This document shows positions 11,073 through 19,600 of a stretch of 22,350 nucleotides of DNA, in pieces (the stretch's first letter is position 1; every line of letters begins with the position of its first letter). The stretch spans positions 1 to 22,350 of the IMG/VR virus record IMGVR_UViG_3300046002_003626, one strand, 5' to 3'. The DNA is from a virus. Both the position numbers and the translations under genes were made by a program. The notes below the pieces were generated by a model. That model ran no database searches, was not told the DNA's origin, and was given only the letters and a program-made list of their open reading frames with translations.

Positions 11073-11096
11073 GGGAGGGGTCGCAAGGCCCCTCCC
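11073..11096 (+). other. Hairpin with GCAA loop after the capsid gene
   Basis: GGGAGGGGTC / GCAA / GGCCCCTCCC forms a 10-bp stem (one T-G pair) closed by a GNRA tetraloop. It lies 10 bases after the capsid stop. No T-run follows (TACTTTGGG), so a full intrinsic terminator is unlikely. A 3' mRNA-stabilising or partial-termination role, keeping capsid mRNA more abundant than the connector mRNA, is inference. Confidence 0.7.
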
Positions 11097-11113
11097 TACT
11101 TTGGGAAATACTC

Positions 11114-11695
11114 ATGGCAAATCTAATTACTTTGGCTGAGTATAAAGCCGCAAAAGGTATCGTAAAGACCGACCAAGATACTATTATCGAAGGTTTAATT
11201 ACTACCAGTAGTGCAATCGTAACAAAGACTGTTGAAAAGAACTTCTATGCCTCGGCAACTACAGTTACCGAAGTACTGGATATTGACTATGAATCGGATG
11301 TTATCTATTTAGAAAATTTCCCGATTAATTCGGTTACTAGCGTGACTGCTATTGACCCCGAAACAAATGATAGTACCGTATTTTTCCCAGTTAGTGCTTC
11401 AACGCAATACTCGGTGAATTTAGCTTATGGTAGTATCTCTAGAATTGATGGAGTTAATTGGCCACAAGGCCGCGCAGCAGTAACAGTTGTTTATTCCGTC
11501 GGTAGCGCACCAGTTTCTGTTCCAGCCGAGCTGAAGCAGGTCACAATTGATATTGTTACATATTATTTAAAGGAAGAGTGGAAAGAGTCTCGCAGCATGA
11601 TGGGCGCATCAATGCGGAATGAACCAATCTACAGTTCTTCTACCAAATTCCCACCACACATACAACGCATTTTGGACCTTTATGGCACAGGGTGA
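11114..11695 (+). CDS. Head-tail connector, gp6-like, 193 aa
   Basis: The frame can be opened from 11063, but that would cross the hairpin. The ATG at 11114 (MANLITLAEYKAAKGI) is the natural start, with only a weak GGGAAA site. The protein has a helical N-terminus (LAEYKAAKGI, DQDTIIEGLITTSSAIVTKT), an inserted beta domain (TEVLDIDYESDVIYLENFPI, SVTSVTAID) and closing helices (VPAELKQVTIDIVTYYLKEE, PPHIQRILDLY). This is the usual order in HK97 gp6-type adaptors that dock under the portal. It lies directly after the capsid gene, as in related phages, and overlaps the next gene by 14 bases. Confidence 0.8.
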   Translation: MANLITLAEYKAAKGIVKTDQDTIIEGLITTSSAIVTKTVEKNFYASATTVTEVLDIDYESDVIYLENFPINSVTSVTAIDPETNDSTVFFPVSASTQYSVNLAYGSISRIDGVNWPQGRAAVTVVYSVGSAPVSVPAELKQVTIDIVTYYLKEEWKESRSMMGASMRNEPIYSSSTKFPPHIQRILDLYGTG

Positions 11696-13235
11696 CCTAC
11701 GAAGAACTCTTAATTCATTAGAAAAGCGAATAATTAAGTCTATGGAAAAGTCTTTTTCTGAAAATTTTCGTAAGCAAAGAGAGCTAGATACCCATATACT
11801 TACGTTAGACCCTACGCAGATTAAAAAAGAAATTCTTATTCAAATTCAAGAGTTACGTTTATCTACTGCCGAGCAAGAAAAGGCCGGGGATGTGCTGGGT
11901 CACTCCATCCGTAGAAGGGAAGGTTCTAGAATTAGAAGCCCTAAAGACGATCGTATTAAGGCCCGTAGAGATTCTGCAGCGGCAGTTCAGGCCTACGCAA
12001 ATAAGGCCGTAGACCCTGCTTTAATAGCAAAAGTAGAACAGGCTGTAGCTAAAATTATGAGCACGGCCGAACGAGTTAGTTCTGTAGATAAAAAAACCAA
12101 AAGATCTTCGCAGATCACTCCGGGAATGAAATCGGCAAATCTAACCTATAAAGATAGTAGTTTAAAGTCTTCTGTAGTGCAGGGAGTAGGTTTAGAAGTT
12201 CAGTCGCTACCAGGTGGGGGTATTCAGCTAACTTTTACAAACGAATCCGGAAAAGCTAATATATTCGAAGCAATAAAACGCACAATAGTTACAGACGCAA
12301 AAAGAGCGGTCGGAGATATTTTAAAAGAATTATTTCCTACTCAGGACATAAAGGCGATACAAGATAGATTCTTCAATCTTGGGCACGTAACAGCGGTTTC
12401 CGCTATTAAACTGGGGCAGGGAATAGAGTGGGCTGACGATAGATTCAAAAGCAGAATTTCAAAATTTGCCAAGGATAATGCGGATGCAGCTAATGCAACC
12501 ATGCAAATTAGAACTGAGCTATTAAGTCAATTTGATGATATACAAAGGTTTCCGTTTACTAAAAAAACGTTTAGAATTGGAGTAACACTAGAGTCCGAGG
12601 CTACAAACCTAACCGACTCCGACTACGAAAAGGCAATTCTAGAGGCCTGGAAATCGGCAATCCGTGATCAAAGAGACTTATTAGAAAAAAGCGCATTTTG
12701 GGCTAATCATCGAAGTTCTGATTCCTTTAATGAGGCAGCAACCAAGCTATTACTAGCATCTTCTTTGAAAGCAGCTGGCCAAAAAGTTCCTGCTAATTTA
12801 CGAGTAGACTCTAAATCTTCTAAAGCCCAATCACAAAGTCGTATGAAGGCTCCACGAAAAAAGCCCAGTAAATTGATTTCAAGCCAGGGTCTGTCCGTAG
12901 CAAATTTGGCACTCCCAAAGCGAAGACAACAGGCTTCGCCTGTAAGTATGCAAAATCTTATCCCAATGCTCAACCAAAAGCTTCCAGAGCTAGTTAAACA
13001 AAACATGGGACAAGGTGGTAGATTACGCAATCGCACTGGACGCTTTGCAGAAAGTGTAGAGGTCCTTTCAGTTAGTGGCGATGGATTAAATGTTGGCTTT
13101 ACTTATCAAACAGACCCATATGCGGTGTTTGAAGGCAGAGGAGCCAGAGACCCGCGAAGTCTTATCGATCTTTCTATTAGACAGGCAGCAGCAGGGATAA
13201 TGAGTACTAAATTTAGTACAGGGAGAGTACGATGA
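11682..13235 (+). CDS. Neck/head-tail joining protein with gp10-like C-terminus, 517 aa
   Basis: The ATG at 11682 (MAQGDLRRTLNSLEKRIIKS) is chosen over 11619: the earlier codons only read through the connector gene. The C-terminal 70 residues have LRNRTGRFAESVEVL, GLNVGFTYQTDPYAVFEG and ARDPRSLIDLSIR. This is the pattern of HK97 gp10-like or neck proteins that join head and tail. Such proteins are usually 100-180 residues; here about 440 residues precede the domain, with several helical parts and a Lys/Ser-rich linker (SKSSKAQSQSRMKAPRKKPS). The extra part is unrecognised. It overlaps the next gene by four bases. Confidence 0.65.
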   Translation: MAQGDLRRTLNSLEKRIIKSMEKSFSENFRKQRELDTHILTLDPTQIKKEILIQIQELRLSTAEQEKAGDVLGHSIRRREGSRIRSPKDDRIKARRDSAAAVQAYANKAVDPALIAKVEQAVAKIMSTAERVSSVDKKTKRSSQITPGMKSANLTYKDSSLKSSVVQGVGLEVQSLPGGGIQLTFTNESGKANIFEAIKRTIVTDAKRAVGDILKELFPTQDIKAIQDRFFNLGHVTAVSAIKLGQGIEWADDRFKSRISKFAKDNADAANATMQIRTELLSQFDDIQRFPFTKKTFRIGVTLESEATNLTDSDYEKAILEAWKSAIRDQRDLLEKSAFWANHRSSDSFNEAATKLLLASSLKAAGQKVPANLRVDSKSSKAQSQSRMKAPRKKPSKLISSQGLSVANLALPKRRQQASPVSMQNLIPMLNQKLPELVKQNMGQGGRLRNRTGRFAESVEVLSVSGDGLNVGFTYQTDPYAVFEGRGARDPRSLIDLSIRQAAAGIMSTKFSTGRVR

Positions 13236-13678
13236 CGCAGCCTTATTCAAGTAGAAGAAGCCTCATTGTAGAGGCTTTAGTAGCCAAGCTTAAGCTTATT
13301 AATGGTACTGGAAATTATAGAACAGACCTTGGTAATAACGTTCATCCTCGTCTTTTATTTTGGGACGAAGTAAATGAATTTCCTGCAGTACATGTTTCAG
13401 CTGGAAATGAACAACGTGAATATCTCCCTGGAGGTGTACAAAATAGATTTTTGTCTGTAACAGTTAGATTCTACGTAAAAGCGGAAGATCCTGTTGCAGA
13501 AATAGAAAAGCTCCTAAATGATATTGAGTTTGTTATTGAAGAAAACGGCAGGCTGGCTTATCAAGATCATTTAGGTGCCCAAACTACCCGAGATATACTT
13601 ATAAATAGTATAGACACAGACGAAGGGGTTCTTAGCCCCTTAGGTGTAGGAGAAATTCTACTCCAAGTGCGCTATTAA
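13232..13678 (+). CDS. Tail terminator / tail completion protein, 148 aa
   Basis: The start overlaps the previous stop (ATGA). The protein has an N-terminal helix (SRRSLIVEALVAKLKLING), then YRTDLGNNVHPRLLFWDEVN, EFPAVHVSAGNEQREYLPGG and a strand VTVRFYVKAEDP. It closes with helix AEIEKLLNDIEFVIEENG and the C-terminal VGEILLQVRY. This layout fits small tail terminators (lambda gpU/gp15-type fold), which cap the tail tube before joining the head. Location just before the tube gene supports the call. Confidence 0.75.
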   Translation: MTQPYSSRRSLIVEALVAKLKLINGTGNYRTDLGNNVHPRLLFWDEVNEFPAVHVSAGNEQREYLPGGVQNRFLSVTVRFYVKAEDPVAEIEKLLNDIEFVIEENGRLAYQDHLGAQTTRDILINSIDTDEGVLSPLGVGEILLQVRY

Positions 13679-13744
13679 AAACCATCTAGTACGAACAAAC
13701 GTTCATTCTAAGATGCTTTTCAAGATAGTAGGAGATTTTCAAGA

Positions 13745-14899
13745 ATGGCTAATAACATTTACTTCGGCAGAGATACCAGAGTATTTATGGTGCAAGGAGC
13801 AAACGTATGGGAAATCCCCGTACTAAATGGCTTCAGTTTTGCACAAAACAGTAACACTTCCGAAGTCGCTCTAAATGAAATGAGCGATGCAGCCGGAACA
13901 AGTCGACGTGGACGTACAATGTTCACCGACTCGCAGGCTCCAGCAGATTGGAGCTTTGACACATATATCCGCCCAACAATTGCTTCAACTCTACACCGTT
14001 CGGTTGAAGAGCCACTATGGGCAAACTTTGTTGCTAATAACGCATACGCTGCGGGTGTATGGCTTGCAGACACCGTTAACCCAGTATCTACAACGTCTCA
14101 GGATATTGTATTCACTGGTTCGAACAAAACAGAGCTAGGCAAGTTTGACCTTGTATTCGTTGCGGGCGGTAACTCAACGGCTACTGCATTCAACACAGGT
14201 ACCGGCTCTACGGCCGGAACTGCATACGGTGTTAAGATGTTCCGCGTATACGATGCTTCGATTAACGAAGTTTCGATCAATTTCGACATTGACGGTATCG
14301 CTATGCTTAGCTGGTCAGGTAATGGTGCTCGTCTTCGCGAGTACGGCCCATCCTTCTCGGTTGCATCCGCAATTCGTACAGGTATCGACCAAACAAACAA
14401 CTTCATTCGTAACCGTCTGACACAGGCTACTGTTATTAGAAAGGACGCTGCTGGCGCAACTGTAAAAACTTACGGAATTACGCTAACTGGCGGTACAATT
14501 ACTCTAAGCAATAACCTAACATACCTAACCCCAGAACTCCTAGGTGTTGTTAATACCCCACTTGGTCACATTACTGGTACGCGTTCAATCAGCGGTAACT
14601 TTACTTGCTACCTTGATTCTACTGCACTGGGAAGTTCGGAACTATGGGAAGATTTGTCGGAAGATACGACAGCTATCAGAAACTATTTCGATCTCACCTT
14701 CTATATTGGTGGTGCTTCTGGCACAGCCGATGTGGCTCGTGCTCCAGGTGTCGCAATTAGTATTCCTAGAGCTCACGTCTCTGTTCCATCAACAGATCTT
14801 GGAGACGTTATTTCCCTGAGTGTTGATTTCAATGCACTACCTTCAGATATGGGTACCGCAGACGAAATCGATCTAATTCGTTATATTGGGGTAGCGTAA
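13745..14899 (+). CDS. Major tail tube protein, 384 aa
   Basis: GGAGA lies about 11 bases upstream of the ATG. The protein starts NIYFGRDTRVFMVQGANVWE and is strand-rich throughout, as expected of tube subunits that stack in rings. Conserved-looking blocks are PVLNGFSFAQNSNTSEVALN (about 26-45), DWSFDTYIRP (about 68-77) and AMLSWSGNG. The C-terminal half contains a second set of strands (ITLTGGTITLSNNLTYLTPE, GHITGTRSISGNFTCYLD), possibly an outer domain. It is followed by a promoter and then an intrinsic terminator. Its start (RDTRVFMVQG..VWEIPVL) resembles that of the next protein (RNCKVYLVSG..RWKIEVY), so the two are probably paralogues. Confidence 0.8.
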   Translation: MANNIYFGRDTRVFMVQGANVWEIPVLNGFSFAQNSNTSEVALNEMSDAAGTSRRGRTMFTDSQAPADWSFDTYIRPTIASTLHRSVEEPLWANFVANNAYAAGVWLADTVNPVSTTSQDIVFTGSNKTELGKFDLVFVAGGNSTATAFNTGTGSTAGTAYGVKMFRVYDASINEVSINFDIDGIAMLSWSGNGARLREYGPSFSVASAIRTGIDQTNNFIRNRLTQATVIRKDAAGATVKTYGITLTGGTITLSNNLTYLTPELLGVVNTPLGHITGTRSISGNFTCYLDSTALGSSELWEDLSEDTTAIRNYFDLTFYIGGASGTADVARAPGVAISIPRAHVSVPSTDLGDVISLSVDFNALPSDMGTADEIDLIRYIGVA

Positions 14900-14908
14900 A
14901 TTTAGTCC

Positions 14909-14937
14909 TTGACTTTTAATGCGACAACCCGTATAAT
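14909..14937 (+). promoter_or_regulatory. Promoter ahead of the second tube gene
   Basis: TTGACT (14909-14914), 17 bp, TATAAT (14932-14937), one mismatch from consensus. The predicted start near 14944 is only about seven bases before a strong intrinsic terminator (14951-14978), which would stop most transcripts at roughly 35 nt unless overcome. Confidence 0.75.
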
Positions 14938-14950
14938 ATAACTAAGAATT

Positions 14951-14978
14951 GGGGAGGTCAATTTGACCTCCCCTTTTT
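14951..14978 (+). terminator. Intrinsic terminator after the first tube gene
   Basis: GGGGAGGTCA / ATT / TGACCTCCCC is a perfect 10-bp stem with a 3-nt loop, followed directly by TTTTT (14974-14978). It lies 52 bases after the tube stop and 15 bases before the next ATG, with a Shine-Dalgarno site (AAGAGGT) just after it. Confidence 0.9.
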
Positions 14979-14992
14979 CATAAGAGGTATTC

Positions 14993-15877
14993 ATGACTGC
15001 ATATAGTTTTAAACGTAATTGTAAGGTATATTTAGTTAGCGGAAGCTCTAGGTGGAAAATCGAAGTATATCCTGATTTAAATTTCTCTCAGACATTCGAT
15101 GAAAAGGCGAACAAAGTAAAGACTTTGCACGACCAGAATGCATTGTTTGAAGAAGCGACAATCAACAAGTTTAACCCGGCAAATTTCAACTTCACTGTAC
15201 TATTAGTGAAAGGGAATGACTTCAATATTATTGGAGACTGGCTAAGCAGTGCGCTAGATACATACGATATTTATGTAGATACAGACGCGGATATATTCAA
15301 ACTTGAAAAAGCTGTACTAACTAATGGGGTCTTTCAGATTCAGAAAGATCAGTTGGTCACAGTATCGGTAAGTGGAGAAGCCAGAAAGCTGACGCGCTTT
15401 GTTGGTGCTATCCCAGGAACACTACAATCAAGAGATGCTACATTAACTCCGATTATTGTACGCTCGATGCAAATCGAACTTGATTCCGTAGTGCTACCAC
15501 ACATTTCAGGAGTATCATTCGAACTTAGTAATAAGATTGAGTGGGTTGGATATGAAGATATTCATAAATCATTGTATGTTACCAGCGCCTCGGACTCACA
15601 GAGTCCCGAGGCTTTTGTCGTTAATGCAAAGACACTATCTGGAACTATTCAGCAATACTTGACTGAAACCACTAACACCCGGCTACAGACGTGGTCGACT
15701 AATTCTACATTACGTGTTCGAGTTGGTGATGGTGCGAGTTACTACATAGACCTCAACATCCCCTCAGCGGTGTTTACGAATAGGTTAAATGTTGAGGATG
15801 TATTTCTACAAACGTACGACTTCAGAATGACACATAGTCCAGTTTCTGTCGCTACAATTTTAAATTATAATCTATAG
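14993..15877 (+). CDS. Second tail-tube-like protein, 294 aa
   Basis: AAGAGGT lies six bases upstream of the ATG. The protein starts MTAYSFKRNCKVYLVSGSSR, then WKIEVYPDLNFSQTFDEKAN, which matches the register of the first tube protein's start. It is strand-rich, with NPANFNFTVLLVKGNDFNII, LVTVSVSGEARKLTRFVG and a C-terminal SNKIEWVGYEDIHKSLYVTS. It may be a minor tube or tube-end/tail-tip adaptor made in smaller amounts, which would fit the terminator between the two genes. That role is inference. It is followed by the tail chaperone genes. Confidence 0.7.
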   Translation: MTAYSFKRNCKVYLVSGSSRWKIEVYPDLNFSQTFDEKANKVKTLHDQNALFEEATINKFNPANFNFTVLLVKGNDFNIIGDWLSSALDTYDIYVDTDADIFKLEKAVLTNGVFQIQKDQLVTVSVSGEARKLTRFVGAIPGTLQSRDATLTPIIVRSMQIELDSVVLPHISGVSFELSNKIEWVGYEDIHKSLYVTSASDSQSPEAFVVNAKTLSGTIQQYLTETTNTRLQTWSTNSTLRVRVGDGASYYIDLNIPSAVFTNRLNVEDVFLQTYDFRMTHSPVSVATILNYNL

Positions 15878-15885
15878 GAGTTAAT

Positions 15886-16335
15886 ATGAGTTTACTAAAA
15901 GGCCTTATGGTCGACACAAAATCAGCATGGGTAGAGTATCCCGGTCTACGTGGCTTCGAAGTCGAGATCGCAAACATTCCCCGCGCACAACTAATTAAGC
16001 TACGTAAGGCTTGTACAATTAGCAAGTTTGACCGTAAGACAAAGCAGCCAGTAGAGAGCCTAGATGAAGAAAAGTACGTCTCCGAGTTCACGAAGGCCGC
16101 AATCAAAGGATGGAAAGGGCTAACACTAGGTAAGCTAGAGCAGCTAGTCCTTATTGATATTGGAAGCAAGTCTCCTGATACAAACGTTCCATTTACAATG
16201 GAAGATGCTGAACTACTAGTTGCTAACTCGGGCGATTTCGATAGCTGGCTGACCGATGCGGTCTTCGATCTAGAGAATTTTCGTACAGAGCCAACTGGAG
16301 GAGCTGTGGACACGGCTGGAAAGGTGGCAAGCTAA
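15886..16335 (+). CDS. Tail assembly chaperone G-like, 149 aa
   Basis: AGGAG lies five bases upstream of the ATG. The protein is helical and polar (FEVEIANIPRAQLIKLRKAC, EEKYVSEFTKAAIKGWKGLT, FTMEDAELLVANSGDFDSWL). Position between tube and tape measure genes, size, and an overlapping +1 frame that continues into the next gene all fit the lambda G/GT type of tail assembly chaperone, which coats the tape measure during tail assembly. The last 60 bases overlap the open T frame (16274 onward). Confidence 0.8.
   Translation: MSLLKGLMVDTKSAWVEYPGLRGFEVEIANIPRAQLIKLRKACTISKFDRKTKQPVESLDEEKYVSEFTKAAIKGWKGLTLGKLEQLVLIDIGSKSPDTNVPFTMEDAELLVANSGDFDSWLTDAVFDLENFRTEPTGGAVDTAGKVAS
16279..16282 (+). other. 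Candidate +1 frameshift site TTT-C in chaperone G
   Basis: The T frame has a TAG at 16271-16273 and is then open to 16666, so any shift must occur between 16274 and the G stop at 16333. In this stretch the G codon TTT (16279-16281) can slip forward one base onto TTC (16280-16282), both read by tRNA-Phe. After it the T frame reads QSQLEELWTRLERWQANSEG before the ATG at 16349, which looks like coding sequence. A shift here gives a product of about 259 aa. A -2 slip at another site is possible. Confidence 0.5.
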
Positions 16336-16348
16336 TAGCGAAGGTAAA

Positions 16349-16666
16349 ATGACTAGAGAGGCGTATTTCACCATGTGTGAGCAGCTTGAAAAAGAGCCTG
16401 ACCCAGATGAAATACCGCCTGATCTAGAAGACTTCCCAGAAGAAGTTCAACAGGCTATAATTACTTTCGGAAAGCTTGGTGATAGGATCGTTGCCGATAT
16501 CGGATATTTAGGGAAGGACTATACGTCTCTATCCCTTCATATGGACTTACTAAACTTAGACAACCGAAGTATATTTGTTGAAACAATACTCAGACTCGAT
16601 GAGCGACTAATTACTAAGTCAGCTGAGAGTATGAAAAGAGAGCGAGATAAGCTTAAGAGAAAATAA
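16349..16666 (+). CDS. Tail assembly chaperone T-like (as a separate frame), 105 aa; likely expressed by frameshift
   Basis: From the ATG at 16349 (AAGGT four bases upstream) the product starts TREAYFTMCEQLEKEPDPDE and continues IPPDLEDFPEEVQQAIITFG and LGDRIVADIGYLGKDYTSLS, ending in a basic tail. The acidic 'EPDPDEIPPDLEDFPEEVQ' block is typical of the T part of siphovirus tail chaperones. The frame is open upstream to 16274 in phase +1 to G and reads as coding there, so expression as a G-T fusion is more likely than, or in addition to, this start. Confidence 0.75.
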   Translation: MTREAYFTMCEQLEKEPDPDEIPPDLEDFPEEVQQAIITFGKLGDRIVADIGYLGKDYTSLSLHMDLLNLDNRSIFVETILRLDERLITKSAESMKRERDKLKRK

Positions 16667-16668
16667 AG

Positions 16669-19600
16669 ATGTTAAAGGGCCTTATTGAAGTAGCAGTTAA
16701 AGCAGTTGGTGCTGGAAAGGCCAAGGGCGATCTTGATGCTATGGGTAAAAGCGCCCAGAATGTTGGGAAGTCGCACAATGCTGCGCGCGATGCTGCAGAA
16801 GCACACTATGCTGTTCAAGCAAAGGGTGTGATCGGCACTGCCAACTCTACAAAAAGTTTCTCTAAGCTTGCACGTACAATGGGCGAGGGTGGCGGTATCG
16901 TTGGTGCTTATGCTACTCTCGCCGCTAACGTATTCGCCGTCACCGCGGCATTTAACGCACTCAAGGGTGCTGCGCAGGTTGAGCAAATCACGCGCGGTCT
17001 TGAGGTTCTAGGTAACCGTGGTGGTCAAACACTAGGAATTGTTGCTTCACAACTAAGAGATATTACTGCAGGTGCTATTAGCACAGAACAAGCGCTGCGT
17101 TCTACTGCGCAAATTTCATCCGCGGGATTCAAAAGTGACGCTGTACTAAGAATTGGTAAGCTGGCATCTGACGTTTCGCTCGCGCTGGGTCGAGATATGA
17201 CTGATTCTATGGATCGTCTAACTCGTGGTATCATCAAGCTTGAGCCAGAACTTCTGGACGAACTTGGCCTAATGACACGTCTCGGTGAAGCCAGCTCGGC
17301 ATATGCTTTACAACTGGGTAAGCCGGTATCGGCGCTGACTACTCTTGAAAAGCGTCAAGGCTTCATGAACGCAATCATGGCTGAAGGTGAGCTTAAGTTT
17401 GGTGGAGTTTCTGATGCGGCGGGTAACCTAAAGAATTATGATAAGTTAGCTGCAACATTTGCTGATTTAACAAAGACTGTATTTAGTTTTATTAACGCAA
17501 TTGGTGGGTTAAGCATCGCTGGGTTTTTCGCGGATAACATGGCTGTGCTTGGCGGTGCGGCTGTACTGTTTCTATCTACTTTAAAAAACCAACTGTTACC
17601 TGGAATTCTTAGTATTACCGCTACTGCGACTAAAGCTACGGCGGCGGCGCGCGAAACTGCGCTAAAAGAAAATACTGATATTTCCAAAGCCCACGCTAGC
17701 CTTGGCTCAAACCCAGCATTCTTAAAGCCTTTAGCAGATGCGGGCTTTGAAAATGCGGGGCCACAACTATACGCAAAAGCCGTTGATGAAGCAAAAAGAG
17801 CAATATTAGAAGAAGAGGCTGCTGAGAAGAGTGTTCAAGGCACTACAAAAAAAGCTATGGCTCAACGTGCAGAACACGCACAAAAAGTAAGGGATTACAA
17901 AGAAGCGCTAACTGAAGTTTATCAGTCACAAATTGCCAACGCAGCACTATCAAAAGCCGAAAATGCACAAGCAGCAGTTACAGCAGCTTCCAACCTTAGT
18001 ATAACCGGGACTATACGTGGTATCTCTGCAAGTATGGCTGCTTATAGAGCAGAGTTGCAGCTTACTCATGTTGCTGCCGGCGGACTAGGTAAAGCTAATA
18101 CATTATTAGCGGTTTCACTGCACGGTGTAAAAATAGCCGCACAGGCTGCTGGTGCGGCTTTGCTTAGTGCTATGAGTTGGATAGGTATTGCCTTCGCAGT
18201 AATTGGCGGGGCAATCGCTGTTTTCAAAGCACTACAGTCTGAAGAAAAGAAGCTGGAAAGTAAGAAAGCAAAAGAGCTAGCAGAAGTTTACGGACAACTA
18301 GGCGATAAATTAAAAGAATTAGAAAAAATTAATAAGAGTGCTGCATCTGCTTACGCAGTTACTATATCAGCTTTGACTTTAGAGAGCAATGCTGTTATTG
18401 AGTTGGCTGCTAAGTATCAAGAATTGCAAGATGCAAAAGACAAAAATGGTGGTCCGTCGGCAAGAACAGCTACAGGCGGACGCGCTAATAGTGTCGCCAG
18501 ATGGTGGGATCCTGCAATTGACTTAGCGCTAAACGGCACAGGACCTGCAGGTCTTAGACGTGCTGCGGAGTCGATTCAAAGCAATCGTACACAAATTAGA
18601 AGAGGCTCGGCTGCATTAACCATGACAGACGATGCTGGAGTTGCTCAAGGGTTAGATAGCATAAGTCAACTTTCACCTGAAAGATTTGATGCAATTAGAC
18701 TATCTTGGGCTAACATGAGCAAAGAAATGCAGAGTAAGGAAGTTAATAAATCCTTGCAAGCAATAGCAGCTGAAGCTCAGAGAGTTTCGGATGTAATTGC
18801 TTCTTTCCCGGCGACTAATAAGGCTGCTTCCGATAGCTTTATTGCTTTGATTAAAAACGCAACCCCAACAACCGCATTCGACGCTCCGCTCAAGTCTCTG
18901 TCTAGTTTTATCAATGATTATGTCAAACTACTAGCGTTAGAAGGCGCTTCGGAAGAGCAGAAATCCGCACTAATTGGAGGAATAGAATCAGGGTTATCGG
19001 CCCAGCTGAGTTTAAAAACGCAGACATACATTCAAGATGTACAAACAGTCGCTAACCTAGAACAACAGGTAAATAGTGGCAAGGCCTTGAATCAAGTCCA
19101 GTACGAAGCCCTCTCATTAGCTCAACAAAGAATTGCAGTTTCTGACGTTGGTAGAGAAGGCGTACTACGCGAGCTTATGCTTTTACAGCAAAAAACAGCA
19201 GAAGCGCAAGCAGAAATTATAATCGCTAAGTCAAGAAATGACCTGTTATCCGCAAGAATAGCTGAAGAAAAGACTGCTAATTCTGTAACCTTAGAAGGAT
19301 TACAGAAAGAAATGGATATGCAAAACGAGATCGTTGCAAACGAAGTTCGTATGCTGGAAATAGAAAAGCAGAAGTTATCCGCACAGCTGGCAACCAACGA
19401 GGCAAAAGTTGCACAGATGAGAGCAGACTTAGCAAAGTTTGACTTAGAGACCGAAAGCTTAACTTTAGCCAAAGCTATGACCGACGAGTTACATAAACAA
19501 GAATTAGCAGTGTCTAATATGATACAGGCACAAGCCGATTTTCAAGCTATTGCCAATCCAACTCAATACCAATCATACGCTCAAGAGTTATTTAATCGAA

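Noticed and set aside
13887-14819. Several overlapping plus-strand frames inside the tail tube gene
   Set aside because: They are alternative frames of a well-supported coding region, with Leu/Ser-rich, motif-free products.
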